The notes: a model not told the origin generated them from the sequence alone. DNA of 64,000 nt from Phytophthora sp. 'mugwort' (GCA_033558025.1 JAUCEF010000016.1:620001-684000), one strand, 5' to 3'. Positions 46,520 through 57,880 are shown, counted from the stretch's first letter. Numbers and translations: made by a program.

Positions 46520-47567
46520 TTACCTTCGGGCCACAGGCGTCTCTTCCCGGCTACGGTTCAACATGGCCGCGGGAAAGGAGCCCCGCTGACGGGTTTCCAC
46601 CGCGCGATCGCTTGAATCTGCAGTCGTGAAGGGCGTCAACGCTCCGGACGTCTCTTCCCTGTCCTGGTTCAACATGTCCGCGGGTAAGGAGTCCCGCTCA
46701 CAGGCTTCCGCCTCGTGGTCGCTTGGGCCATTGTCGTCGAAGGGTGCCGACAGAGGCAGTCCTCGCAATAAGGTGTGTAGTTGCCTACTCACCTGCGTGG
46801 ACTGTCTTATTGCTTGCGCCTGGGTTGCCTGCCATAAGGCAGCAACATGAAGGTCAATCAGGGCGTGCACCCGAGCCTTGACGCCGATGAGACTTGGTTC
46901 ATACTCGTGGAAGCGGATGTCATTGCGGTGCGTCCATAGGCAGCGAAGTACCACAACTCTCACTATGTGGAAGACCGCAAAGAGGCTGTAACCAAAGTCC
47001 TTTTTGGCTCGGGGCGTAGGCATGATGTCCGCGAAGTAGACCACAGTCGCCCACTCAATGGGAGACTCAAACCACTGTTGGAACACCTCAAGCCATTCCG
47101 CCCATACGGTTGCCGCAAAGTCACAATACCAAAAGAGATGGGAGACGGTTTCAATGACTCCACACCCATGATGGCAGCGAGTCATAGCGCCTTGCATGTG
47201 CTGCAGCCTAAAGCCCACCCAAAGTGCGTTGTGCTGAAGTCTGTACAGCAAGTCCGCGTTCACTGGTAGTACGTGCTTGTTCATCTTTAGATCCCTGCCC
47301 CATACATTTGCGGGAGGCGCTTCTTCAAGGCCAAGTGCAGTCGTTGGCAGGCCGGGTACCTTGTACTGAACCAGGAGCTTGCGTATTAACGACACCGTGA
47401 GATCAGCGACTTCATAGCCACTGAAGCTCCAAGTATGGAGTGCGCAGCCGTAGTGTGGCTTGGGGCGGGGTCCAATGGGCATGTTGGCCAACGGTCGTAA
47501 CTGCGAGTCAATCTTAGTTAAGAAAGATCCGCAGAAGCTCACGCTGTTAGCACGCCTAGGCTGGCCT
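46520..47567 (-). pseudogene. LINE ORF2 C-terminal part with RT zinc-binding domain (left arm copy)
   Basis: About 350 codons remain open on the reverse strand: ANSVSFCGSFLTKID, then FSGYEVADLTVSLIRKLL, then the zf-RVT domain LLYRLQHNALWVGFRLQH, CHHGCGVIETVSHLFWYC (C-x3-C...H-x4-C). It is the 3' end of the same LINE seen at 55-60.9 kb, truncated at 47567 by the array junction. In this stretch it is less damaged than the right copy, which has an extra 11-base tandem duplication at about 59939-59960. Confidence 0.8.
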
Positions 47568-47609
47568 TCCGCTTGCAAAGCGGACGCGCTACCACTGCGC
47601 TATGCGCCC
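47564..47609 (-). pseudogene. Truncated tRNA-Ala, unit R4
   Basis: The 5' 46 bases of the tRNA (through the anticodon arm) are kept; the T arm and 3' acceptor strand are lost at the junction with the LINE fragment. Shared bases at the joint are GGCC. Confidence 0.9.
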
Positions 47610-50025
47610 AGTGAAATTTAATGCTAGAAACGCTACTACATATGCTGCCAAAATACAAAACAAGAGACATTCGCCTACGAACGCACATTTACACGCATCT
47701 TCTAGTCGTGGGACGCCATGAAGGGACGCTTATCGATTAAATTCGTAAATGTATGAAGGTCTCGAGTGAGCACATTGCGAGTCACATTAACTAGCATCCG
47801 TGATATCTTGAACACACTTTGTGGCCCGGCAGCCTTGTCTTCGCGCGCGCTGGATGACGTCTGCTATTTAGGTTAGCCGCTCGCAGAATTTCCTTTGCGT
47901 GTCGTGCAGCTGCCTTGCACCCAGCCTCGAGTTATATTCTGCTTCAGCACGTTTCGTGGATCGGAAAGGGTTAAGAGCCGCTAAATGAGTTGCACGCATA
48001 GGATCGCGGCCTCGAGCTCCTGTTTAGTAGCTTGCTCCTTCGCCGCATTCATTCTGTCAGCTTCAAGTCACTTAGTAAAGCGACGGATCAGTGAGACTCC
48101 ACATCCTCGCGCGTGGCTCTCAGTCCCGCCTGAGCATTAAACGTCTCCTGTGTTTATCTGCTGGTCTGCTGAACTCCGTCGGTCGTCGACGGGGTGACGA
48201 ACGACCGTTGTTTCGGAAAGTCGGCGCAATCCTCCCACCGACATATTTGCTAGAATGCATTGTCGGATAATATAACACAGCTCGGGCTCCTTAGTGCGAA
48301 CCCCATGTGACAACGCGCCGCCACGACCTAATGCGATAACAGACCGGGCGCCTCCCCTCTGCCGACGACACTGTGAGTCGGCTCACGCTTAGAGCCTCTC
48401 GGGTATGTTCCCGCCGCTTTGCGGATGAACATGCCCTGACGTATGGTGGCCGCCTGCTCGCTCATTTTCGCTCCTTAAGAAGTAGCCACAGCTCCGCTAT
48501 TTGTGATGCAAATTGCGATATGAAAGCGTGAGCAACCTCGGTGCAATATCTTATAACAGTGTGCGTGCACTCACGAGTGGTGGATGCGAACATGCTGAAA
48601 AAAGCGCGCGAAAACGCCTTCTTTTCCGGAGTAGCTTGTGACTTCGCTTTATGCCCTGACTCGTTTATGCGCCCCATGATCCCGCCACAACGCGCTCACC
48701 GCTTCAAAACCATCTTACAGATGACCTCCTCGATGTGAGTCCCTACTCTTTGAATACACACTCGACAAACGAAAACACGGCCTCCAATGGCCAGCGCCAT
48801 ACAAACATAAGTCGTTGTTTCCGCTCACCCTTTGAGCGTAATTTGGAATACAAAATTCTTAAAAGTTCCAGTCTCGGGGTGCTTAGTTATGGAAGAAGTC
48901 ATTTTTGTACAGGATGTCCGAAGAAGTCCAGCAAGGACTTCCCCTGCCTATAGCCTTGTTTCCTACCTAGACATCTTGTAGTGCTCGCTATAATCTCACA
49001 AACTCTCCTCAAAGACCTGTCTGATTTCACGTCCAATCAGTGCGGATGAGAAGCCCGAAGATCCCCTTGGTGCGATCCTTGGCCAAGCTCGACATCAGGA
49101 GTGAACGATTCCTGCCGCACGCCCTCTGCCGTTTCCACAGGATCCTCACCGTCAGCGCGGTCATACACCCTCGACATCGCATAAGTCTTCGTCAGTGGAC
49201 TCGTCTATCGTGTTCTCCTCCGGTGGATTGCGAAGCTCCGTCACTAACATCGGGTTAAGACGTGGACGCGCGAGAGTATGGTCGAACGAGTAGCTGCGGC
49301 TAGTTATTGAGCAAGGTCGAAAGGGTACCAGGACGGTTGGTTGTGAGAGCTCAAATGGCCACATGTACCAAATATATGGTACTACCGGCTCTTTAACTGT
49401 TCCGATATACCCCTGGCCGATGCATACCCTTAGAGAGGGATAAATAGTTGGTTCCCGACGCAATGACTCGCGAGGGGATCATCTATATATATATACATTC
49501 AGCCAACATCAACAACGATACACGTCCGGGTCACCACCAGCAATAGCCACACACTGACCTAGCGTAGGACGTGTCACTGGCGTGTCCCACAACTGGTCCG
49601 CCAAACGTTTACGAGGTGGCACTAGGCACAATACGTCCCGAGATAACACAGCCGTAGACTAACCGGGAGTAGATGTAAACACGTGCGTGTCAATCAAATT
49701 CCGCGGTGGGACTGCGTCTTTGGCCTTGATCGCGTGGCAGCACAAGATAGAAGTCACGCACCGCGCCAGGATCCGCCGTACCGCAATAGCTTGTTCGCTC
49801 AGCAGCGTAACGTAATAGAGATCACACAAGCACCCTCAATGCGCTGCACCATCTTAACTGCTCTCACCCAACCATGGCCTCCAACCTACAGGATTTGATG
49901 CTAACCTTCGCTCGCGTTCACGATGTGCAGTGTCATGTGTATTGCAACCAACAGTACACATGATTGTCGGCAGGATGTTTCGTATGGTCACCGCTACTCA
50001 TCTCCGGTATCTTGGGCGCTGGCAC
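47564..50025 (-). repeat. Reverse 2.9-kb unit, partial (about 0.85 copy)
   Basis: Continues the reverse array from inside the tRNA to GGCGCTGGCAC, where the Copia 3' LTR begins. It carries the TTTTCCGG variant seen in F1 and F2, not the TTTTTTGG variant of R1-R3, so it is a different lineage of the unit. Confidence 0.93.
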
Positions 50026-50409
50026 TAAAAGTAGGAGAGGAAGAGCGTGCGGGGCGTGTTGATGAAGATGGCTTCTTGGCGAGGTTGCAAAACCAAAAGT
50101 GAGTGGGATTGATGTCGGTATTGTTCTCTACCTTCCTAGCTCATTTCTTCTACTGTCTTTGCTACGGTGAGTTTTCTAATCCCATCAGGTATCCCATATG
50201 TTAGTGGGAAGATGCAAAAGTTGTGGCCAAAGCGGGACTCGAACCCGCTAACTGCTGGCTCGCATAGAGAGACAGCTGAGCTATAGAAAGCACTTGGTCT
50301 AGTAATCATGAATGCTTATCCATACCAAAACACCATAACTCACGCAAACCCACACATGCACAACATATGCAAACCGGCACTTCAACACACGCAACATCAC
50401 CTGCCAACA
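50026..50409 (-). repeat. Copia 3' LTR
   Basis: 384 bases, starting TGTTGGCAGG at 50409 right after a polypurine tract and ending CTACTTTTA at 50026. The end does not carry the usual CA. Its 3' two-thirds match the 5' LTR at 54401-54647 with about five substitutions, so the element is fairly young. Confidence 0.85.
50222..50290 (-). other. tRNA-like A and B boxes within the LTR
   Basis: On the reverse strand, TATAGCTCAGCTGT (A-box-like) is followed by GCGGGTTCGAGTCCCGC, a perfect T-arm hairpin with a B box. The acceptor strands do not pair, so it is not a functional tRNA. It could act as an internal polymerase III promoter. Confidence 0.55.
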
Positions 50410-50421
50410 CTCTCCCTTGAT
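50410..50421 (-). other. Copia polypurine tract
   Basis: ATCAAGGGAGAG on the reverse strand lies directly before the 3' LTR, the expected site of plus-strand priming. Confidence 0.7.
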
Positions 50422-50439
50422 GTGCGTGCTGCTGCTTCC

Positions 50440-52139
50440 TCATTCTTCCATGCAAAGTCCTATGACGAACTTGCAATGCTTGTCACGCGCTAGCGCCTTT
50501 GTCATGCCATCAGCATCCATCTCATCGGTTGGCTTGTACTCCAAAGTGATAACCGCGCACTCAATCTTCTCACGCAGAAAGTGGAACTTGATGTCGATGT
50601 GCTTCGTGCGTGTGTGATACACTGGATTCTTGGCCAGTGCGATGCACCTTGATTATCTTGATTTATTTTCGTAGCACCTTGGTCCCTGTAGCCCATGTCC
50701 TTGAGCAATAGTCGCAGCCACACAGCTTGTTGAGTCGCACTGTAGAGACTCATGTACTCTGCTTCAGCACTTGATATAGCCACAGTGGGTTGGCGCTTAA
50801 GACTTCCACGATATCGCGCTGCCGTTCAGAAAAAAATACGTAGCCAGTAGTCGAGCGTCGCGCGTCAAGGTCGCCAGCCTAGTTTGCGTCCGCAAAACCC
50901 ACAAGCTCTCCCTTGACCGAACCATTAAACACAACTCCGAGCTCTTGGGTCGTCTTCAGATACTTCAAAATGCGCTTCGCTGCCACCCAGTGGCTTTTGT
51001 TGTGGCGCTCGCAAAACTTGGCCACTTCACCCACTGCGTGTGAAATATCTGGACGTGTGCAAGTTGCCACGTACATCAGTGCACCCACTAGTTCGCGATA
51101 CAGATACTTTGAGACGCACACATCCTCGTCCGATACCTTTTGACCAGTCTCGAGTTGCTGTCAGCCGGCGTATGCGTATCCTTGCATTTTTCCACACCAA
51201 ACTTCTCTGAAAGTCACTTAATGTACGCGCGTGGTTCATCATGATGATTAATATATATTTTTTCACGTCTGCGGTGGATCTCGATGCCGAGGCAATACTT
51301 GAGCTCTCCGAGGTCCTTGATGCTAAACTCGGACTTCAGCGCTTGCTTGATCTTCTCGATGTCGTGTTTCGTTTTGCCAAATATCATCAAATCGTCCACA
51401 TAGATAACCACGATTGTGTACTCGATTCTTGACTTTCGCACATACACACACGGGTCTACATCAGAGCGCTTGAAACCTTGACCTTCCAGGTGGCAATTTA
51501 GCTTGTTGTTCCATTGACGCGCCGCCTGTTTCGTGCCGTAAAGCGCTTTCTCAAGCAAACATTTCTGGGTGGGGTTGGACTGGTCTTCGAAACCGTCCGG
51601 CTGGTCCATATAGATCTCCTCTTCGACATCGCCATACAGGAAAGCCGTATTCACGTCCACATTTTCAGCCTCCAGATCTTCTTCCGCTGCAACCGTCAAT
51701 GACGCGTTTATCGACTCTTTCCGAGCAACTGGGGCAAACGTCTCGGTGTAATCGATACCTGGACGCTGCGTGAATCCTTTAGCCACAAGCCGGCCTTGAA
51801 CTTCACGATGTTTCCTGTTGGATCGCGCATGATCCGAAATACCTACTTGCACCCCACAGCCTTCCAGCCGGAGGGCATATCCACCAACTTCCAGGTGCGG
51901 TGGGTTTCTAACGACTTCATTTCCGCTTCCATCGCACGCAACCACTCGTTCTTGTACTTGCTTCGCATAACTTGGTCGTACGTCGCAGCACCCTCGCCGT
52001 CATCTTCTTCGGCGTTAAAACAGTGGAGGGACTCGAACTCGCCCTCAAAGTCGTCTAAGTTGAACTCCCCATGCCGAGATTCGGGATATTCGTCTTCGTA
52101 CCGTACCACACCGCGCCTCTTGCGTACCGGACGCACCAT
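50440..52139 (-). pseudogene. Copia reverse transcriptase and RNase H
   Basis: RVT_2 begins with RSKYKNEWLRAMEAEMKSLE, then RLVAKGFTQRPGIDYTETFA, VNTAFLYGDVEEEIYMDQP, LLEKALYGTKQAARQWN and the catalytic IYVDDLMIF (51402-51391). RNase H follows with RELVGALMYVATCTRPDIS, ISSAEAEYMSLYSATQQAVW and HIDIKFHFLREKI. There are breaks near 51850, 51130, 50870 and 50640. Confidence 0.85.
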
Positions 52140-52286
52140 GCACTCTTCGTTGCCGTCTCTTCCCCGGTGTACTTGAACCTCGGGTTGGTACAGAGTGGGT
52201 TGGGCCGTCGTGATCGCTTTGTGTGGGTCCTTCGTGTGGTCCAGTCGGTGGGGTGTGGGGCTCGAAGTCTGTACCTGGTTCCTCAG

Positions 52287-53508
52287 CTACTTCTTTAGCA
52301 TTCGCTTCTTCCAGGATGTCAATGACACCTTCATCGTGGACGCTCGTCTTTTTGATCCCAGCGTGCTCCGCAAATTGACACTTCTTGAAATCATGATAGA
52401 GCCGTCGTTTGCATTGAGGAGTCGGTATGCCTTGTGCTGCTTCGCGTATACCAGGAAGTAGCACTTCACACCGGAGTCATCCAACTTCTTGCGCTTCTTC
52501 TTCGTCACGTGGGCGTAGCATTCTGAACCAAACACTCGCATGTGATCCAAACGCGGTTTACGCCTGAAGACGATTTCGAACGGACTTAAGTGCGGGTTGG
52601 ACGTTGTCGGCAGCACGTTGCGGATATCGGTTGCAGTCATAATGGCTTCACACCAGAATGCCTTCCCCAATCCACTTTCCATAAGCATACACCGTGTCAT
52701 TTCCACTAGCGACCGGTTCATCCGTTCACCCATTCCGTTTTGCTGGGGGTTGTACGGCACCGTGAACTCCTGCTTGATTCGACTTCTCGTCACAAAGCGC
52801 CTCCATTTGTGCGTTACGGTATTCCTCACCGTTGTCACTCCGAATCACCTTGATCTTCTGCCCGGTGGTCTTCATATCCTTGCAAAACTTCGTGGACGGG
52901 TCTGGTACTTCACTCTTCTTGCGCAGCGGGTAGATAGTGACGTAGCGGCTTTTCATCAGGATAAATGTCACTATGTACTTGAAGCCAGACTTTGACTCAG
53001 GAGTGATGGGTCCAAGAACATCGGAACACACCATGCTGTCTGTGCGTCTACTCTCCCTGGCTTCCAGCTCGTCCTTGCTGGAATTGAACGTCTTTCGCAC
53101 TTGCTTTGCGGTTGCGCACACTCCGCAAACTGTCCCGAGTTCAGCCTGCGTCGCACTCAGCCGCCCATCCTTGACCATTGTGTTCAGTGTACTGAACGAG
53201 ACATGTCCGAGTCGCCGATGCCAGAGTTCGATGTCGTCATCAGCCGCATGACACTCCTCGTTTGCTTCCGTGTTTACGTACATTAGCTTTCCACACTTTG
53301 GCCCAGTAGCCACCACTTGATTATCGCGTTTCACAGCACACTTCTCGCTGTCCATAGTCGCAGTCATTCCACGTGCTATCGCAGCAGTCAGCGAGAACAG
53401 GTTCTTGCTCAAATCCTGAACATGAAGCGCATTTTCCAGCCTAACATTGATCCACGAGCGACCAGTCCACACTTGCAGAGTCACCGTTCCGACGCCGATA
53501 ACCTTCAA
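52287..53508 (-). pseudogene. Copia integrase
   Basis: The pre-integrase zinc module (ELWHRRLGHVSFSTLNTMV with CGVCATAKQ) is followed by the catalytic core: MVCSDVLGPITPESKSGFKY (first Asp), VIRSDNGEEYRN (second Asp) and, after a frame change near 52740, TVPYNPQQNGMGERMNRSL with the Glu. The C-terminal part has RVFGSECYAHV, typical of Copia. It would insert the cDNA. Confidence 0.85.
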
Positions 53509-53549
53509 CTCCGCGCTGCTCTTGGCACTTAAAAAGCTTCGACCGTTCT

Positions 53550-54396
53550 CACCGCTGTGTATTCACTGAATGCATCACGCGACTTGCACATATGTGCTGA
53601 AGCTCCACTGTCCATGACCCAGTTCTTAATTGCAAATTGCTCAGTCGCGTTAAACGCGACGTTAGATTGGTCTTGAACTGGACCGCGCGAGTTCGAGTCC
53701 GACGGGCACTCTCTTGCGAAGTGACCCTTTTGACCGCAATTGAAGCAAGCGCCAGTCGTCCCCTTCTTACGTCCGCCGCGCTGGTTCTTCTTCTTGTACT
53801 GCTACTTCCCATTGCTCTTACCAGCAAGCAGCGCGGTCGCTTGCTCAATGTGTGTCGAGTCTTTCTGACGCACTTCTTCTGTGATTAGCTTGCTCACGAG
53901 GTCCGCCAAGCTGAACGTTGTCATCGACATGCGAAACGCTTGCACCAAGCTCTCGTAGCTTGCAGGTAGACTCCGCAGCATCGTCGCGCAGACGTCTTCC
54001 TCACTTGGACCAGTTTGCATTCCTCATCTTCAGCACCAGCGTTTCCAACTCCATCACGTGATCCTTGATGGAGGAGGTGGTGTACTTGAACGACGCGAAC
54101 TTTTCCTTGAGCCACAACCGATTCGCCATGTCTTGCCTACGATAAAAGTTCTCCAGCCTTCCCCACGCGTCTCTCGCAGTCGTCGCGTCGATGACGTGCA
54201 TCAGCTGCGAGTCCTTCAGGTTCAGCACGATCGCCGCGTGCGCTTGCTGCTCCTTGACCGCAGTTACGTTGCCTTCGCCGGAGACCGCACTCCACAACCC
54301 CTTGGACATCAGATACATCTTCATCTTGTAGCTCCACAGCGCGTAGTTGGACCCGTCGAAGGCCTCGACCTTGAACTTGGAGTCGTCTGAGCTCAT
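53550..54396 (-). pseudogene. Copia gag with zinc knuckle and protease
   Basis: The start ATG is at 54396, inside the primer site. The UBN2-type gag reads FKVEAFDGSNYALWSYKMKM and so on; after a frame change at about 54005 it continues with MLRSLPASYESLVQAFRMS. The CCHC knuckle CFNCGQKGHFAREC is intact at about 53750-53706. The protease motif follows as NWVMDSGASAHMC at about 53580-53620. A stop and frame change occur near 53800 and 53550. Confidence 0.85.
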
Positions 54397-54400
54397 AACC
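54389..54400 (-). other. Copia primer-binding site (half-tRNA-iMet type)
   Basis: GGTTATGAGC directly follows the LTR end and is complementary to the anticodon loop of initiator tRNA-Met, the primer site of Hemivirus-type Copia elements. The ATG in it is the gag start codon. Confidence 0.7.
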
Positions 54401-54647
54401 TAAAAGTAGGAGAGGAAGAGCGTGCGGGGCGAGTCGATGAAGATGGCTTCTTGGCGAGGTTGCAAAACCAAAAATGAGTGGGATTGATGTCGTTATTGTT
54501 CTCTACCTTCCTAGCTCATTTCTTTTACTGTCTTTGCTACGGTGAGTTTTCTAATCCCATCAGGTATCCCATATGTTAGTGGGAAGATGCAAAAGTTGTG
54601 GCCAAAGCGGGACTCGAACCCGCTAACTGCTGGCTCGCATAGAGAGT
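54401..54647 (-). repeat. Copia 5' LTR, truncated
   Basis: 247 bases matching the 3' part of the 3' LTR. Homology stops at AGAGAG (54647), inside the tRNA-like segment. The missing 5' part corresponds in extent to the LTR scraps at 45412-45557 and 61821-61966. Confidence 0.85.
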
Positions 54648-55081
54648 CTAAGGTTTGCAATTTGCCGGCTACCCCACAAGTGCATATAGACAGGCCCATA
54701 CCTGCTACTGCGCTTTTAAGCTTCGGTCCATCCAGTCCCGAGTTGTCGTTTCTCCACGTCAGCCTAACTGTCGTGCTGTCGCCTCACCGCACTACCCGAC
54801 CTCAAGACCCCGCCCCGCGCCGCGACACCACCACCACGCTAAGCCGTCGTGCTGCCGCTGCCGAAGAACTAGGTCGTCACGACTCCCAATCGAGCCGCTC
54901 CCTTAAAGCTGTTGCCGAATTTGCGCCTGTGGCCCTAGGAGGTCAGAGGAGTGCGGTCTAGCCCTACCGTAAAGGGGGTGGGGGTGGGGGGTGGGGTGGG
55001 GTGGGTGGGGGGTGACAGCTGCGAGAGAGCAGCTGGAAGAAGAAACGCCCGAACTGGTCCGTCAGCCTTCGCAGCCCAATC
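54648..55081. other. Flank and probable LINE 5' leader, with G-rich tract
   Basis: No gene. From 54974 to 55013 there is a run of GGGG blocks separated by T, a possible G-quadruplex. The 139-residue forward frame (54542-54961) starts inside the LTR and has no motif. Confidence 0.45.
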
Positions 55082-56901
55082 ATGGCGGCTCCCCGTCGTG
55101 ACCAGACTTGGCATGCTGAGTGGCGAAACAAGGCCCCACAGGTCGAGTTCTCGTTGCCCACCGATGACGCGCTCGCGTCAGCGGAAAAGGCCATGTTGGA
55201 TCCCGAGCGCAACGCTGATGACAAGAAAGAAGTTGCTCTACGTGGAGTTCCCCAGCTCGTCTCGAGTGAGTTGACCTACTCCATGTGGATTCCTGCGCGA
55301 GACCTGACCGCCACGTTCTCTGATATGGAGATCATGACCTCGCTCGGATCGGATATGCAACCGGCCATCTGCGCGATTTCAAGACCACCCGTAACGCTGG
55401 CATCAGCTTTATATGCACTGATCAAGCTGTCGCATCCAAGTTGGGTGGCCAGACACTGTCGATCTGCGACCGAAATTATCGGGTTCAGCCGTACTCCAAG
55501 TACTCCAGCTGGTACTATGTCGACTTGCAGCGCCTGCCTGACGAGGTCGATGACAGCGAGACATACGACTGGTTCGCCGCACATGGGACCCACCGGTGTT
55601 CATCTGCCCTAGTCGTAGGATCCGCGGTCTGAAGTCACGCAGCCGCCGAGTGTACTTCAACCACAAGTCCCCGCCCGAGTCGCTGATGCTTACGCCAACG
55701 ACGCCGTCGCGAGAACTCGAGTTCGATGACCATGGATACGCGGTGGTCAATCACCGCATCCGTGCGTTCAACCACGGCACGCCGCCTTTCCTGAAGGCGA
55801 TGCACGAGAAACGCAAAGCTCACCCACCATCATCTAAGTCGGTCGACCATGCGGCACATCAGGCTTCCTCGAAGCCTGCTGTTGCCACGAACGCCGAAGC
55901 CAATGGCACGCCTATGGAAACGTCGGACGCCGAGTACGAGCCATCCGAGCCTAATGTCTCAGAAGTGGGTGACTCGGAAGCTAGTTCAGGCAGCGCTATG
56001 GAAGGTGTTGAAGGAGAAACTGTCGAAGACGGGATCACAGTCCAGCCCAACTCTATCTGGCCGTCGGATGAAGAACCTCCAAATTTTCCCACTGGCTCGA
56101 TCAAGCGAACGGACCGGGAGCCAGCGCGTATCTTGCGCGCCAAGCAACTTGTCTTTGGCAAGGTATCCACTCCCACGGCCGAGACTAGGGAACTTCCCCA
56201 TCTCAGACTGGCTCTCCAGTACTGGGATCCGCCAACCAGTATGAGTGGCTGAGGGGGGGGGTGAGGGAGATGATAGCAATGTCCCACCTGATCAGGATAT
56301 GACTCTATGGGACAGTGCTCAGATCCCGCCCTCCCAGGTTGCCTCGTATGTCAAGCTGTCCAAGCCTGCCGAAAAGATACTCAACAGCGCTGCGATCAAG
56401 TACCCTGCAGAGACGATCACCCTCAATGACCTCTGCGACGTCATCGAATCGTATCTGACGGAGTTCTCGAATACCTCAGATGCCCATAACATTTTGTACG
56501 GGATCCAAGCCCAGCCTATTGTCCATCGATTTTTATTGCACACGTCGGCTCCCGGTAACTACCAGCATCTTCGCAGCAAGACGTTTGGCCACGCAGTACT
56601 CCGAATGATCTCCACATTCGGAGTACTGCTCGACCCCTCGGCGAAGGACTACTCGTTCAGGAACAAGTTGGCCAAGCTCTTCCCGGACGCCGACGACCTA
56701 AGCCCAGAAGTCGTGCTGCAGAGCCTTTGCTCTACCCCAAACGAGTTCTGGCTCCAAAAGCGACTGGTCGAGTTTGATCTTGCGTTGCAAGTGATTGCTC
56801 CAAGCATCTATATGGATCCGGTCAAGGTCTGCGCTCTAATCCAACAAAAAGCTACTGCGCTGCCCCATCCGATGTGGCACCTTGGGACGATCGCACCCTA
56901 G
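55082..56901 (+). pseudogene. LINE ORF1
   Basis: From the ATG at 55082 (MAAPRRDQTWHAEWRNKAPQ) the frame passes ELTYSMWIPARDLTATF, shifts near 55370 to ICDRNYRVQPYSKYSSWYYV, shifts again near 55600 to RRVYFNHKSPPESLML and an acidic linker, and shifts at a nine-G run (56251) to the final YVKLSKPAEKILNSAAIKYP stretch ending at 56901. The role is unknown; ORF1 products usually bind RNA. No zinc knuckle seen. The frame breaks are few and mostly at homopolymers. Confidence 0.65.
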
Positions 56902-57019
56902 GGGTACTGGTAACCTCGCCGTTGGCAACTCGACTCTTGATGGCTCGTTGCCGGACGACTTACGCCAATGCATCGCTGATCCCCAGCAAGCGGCTTCGGC
57001 AGTAGCCAACTCCGGTAGC

Positions 57020-57880
57020 CCTGCTCTCTAATGGGAATTGGGCCCTGAGAGGGTTCTCGCTGAACGCTAACGGCATGAAACGGACCTCAAGGAGCTCGCT
57101 GCAGTACTTCTCTAAGACCTTTCACATGATCGGTCTTTAGGAGACGTGCTTCACCGGGCCCTTCAACTACCAGCGCTTGAAACAGATCTGGAGGCAAACC
57201 TCGCGGTTTAATTCCAGCTTTCGGTCGCAAGAACATATGACTAAATACACAGGGTACGCTGTGTGGGCTTACTACCCACACCGACATGCCCTGTTCAAGA
57301 TATCCAAGAAGTTACCCTCCGTCATGTTAGCTCGGCTGATATGATGAATTGGTACTTACTACTACGAGGCACTTTGGACTCGAAAGAGACGTACATTCAT
57401 ATGGTGTATGCCCCGTTAAGGCCAGAAGCGGCCAACCTTCTTTAAGCACCTTCCAAGAGACTTTGACGATGATGCGCTGCACATTGTCATGGGCGACTTC
57501 AACACGGTGATGTCAAGCCAACTGGACCAAGCCAACCACACCGACCGGAATCGGCCGCGGGGGCGAACCGAGCTGCTGGACTGGATGCAAGCTGTTAACG
57601 TTGTGGATGCATGGCACCTGGAACATCCGATGCTCGTCGAGTTCATCAGCCCTAACTCCAGCTTAAGGTTACACTATGTGATGCTAAGCTCCCAGCTCTT
57701 CCACTCGGCAATGCAGGGCATTCTACACGACTTTCGCAATCGCTCCAATATGGGTGAACACTGCGGCATCGACTTTCGACTCGGATCTGCTGTCTTTCGG
57801 CCGGCTAAGAGACCCCCTGGCGCTGCCCAGAATGGGTCATCCAGCTTCCTGAAGCGCAGCAGTATTTCCAAGAATCGCTG
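57020..57880 (+). pseudogene. LINE ORF2 endonuclease domain
   Basis: NANGMKRTSRSSLQYFSK precedes MIGL-stop-ETCFTGP, where the endonuclease Q-E-T motif has lost its Gln codon to a stop (TAG at 57137). GYAVWAYYPHRHALFK follows. The MGDFNTVMSSQLDQ motif (57490-57530) is the conserved GDFN of the APE fold. The catalytic His region is changed. It would nick target DNA to prime reverse transcription. Confidence 0.75.

Larger units (their letters stand above)
43188..47567. repeat. Left arm of large inverted duplication
   Basis: This block recurs inverted at 59801-64000: left and right coordinates sum to 107378 over most of its length, 107380 beyond the G/C run and 107368 at the inner end. It replaces about 1277 bases of the tandem unit rather than interrupting it. 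The inner end joins the array inside a tRNA-Ala gene over a shared GGCC. Confidence 0.93.
50026..54647 (-). mobile_element. Ty1/Copia LTR retrotransposon
   Basis: Reverse-strand element of 4.6 kb with 3' LTR, gag, zinc knuckle, protease, integrase, reverse transcriptase, RNase H, primer site and a partial 5' LTR. Frameshifts are few compared with the Gypsy element. No matching target duplication is visible: one flank is the tandem unit and the other is unrelated sequence, so one side has been rearranged since insertion. Confidence 0.9.

Noticed and set aside
21018..50025. CRISPR array or rDNA repeat
   Set aside because: The repeat period is 2.9 kb with no spacer pattern, and no 18S, 28S or 5S rRNA sequence is present.
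54590..54670. Intact tRNA with a long arm at the 5' LTR edge
   Set aside because: The T arm is perfect, but acceptor pairing fails beyond about four pairs and the D arm is poor; it is a junction of the LTR with flanking DNA.
55276..56287. Reverse frames opposite LINE ORF1
   Set aside because: They mirror the forward coding periodicity and lack motifs; the forward strand carries the LINE.
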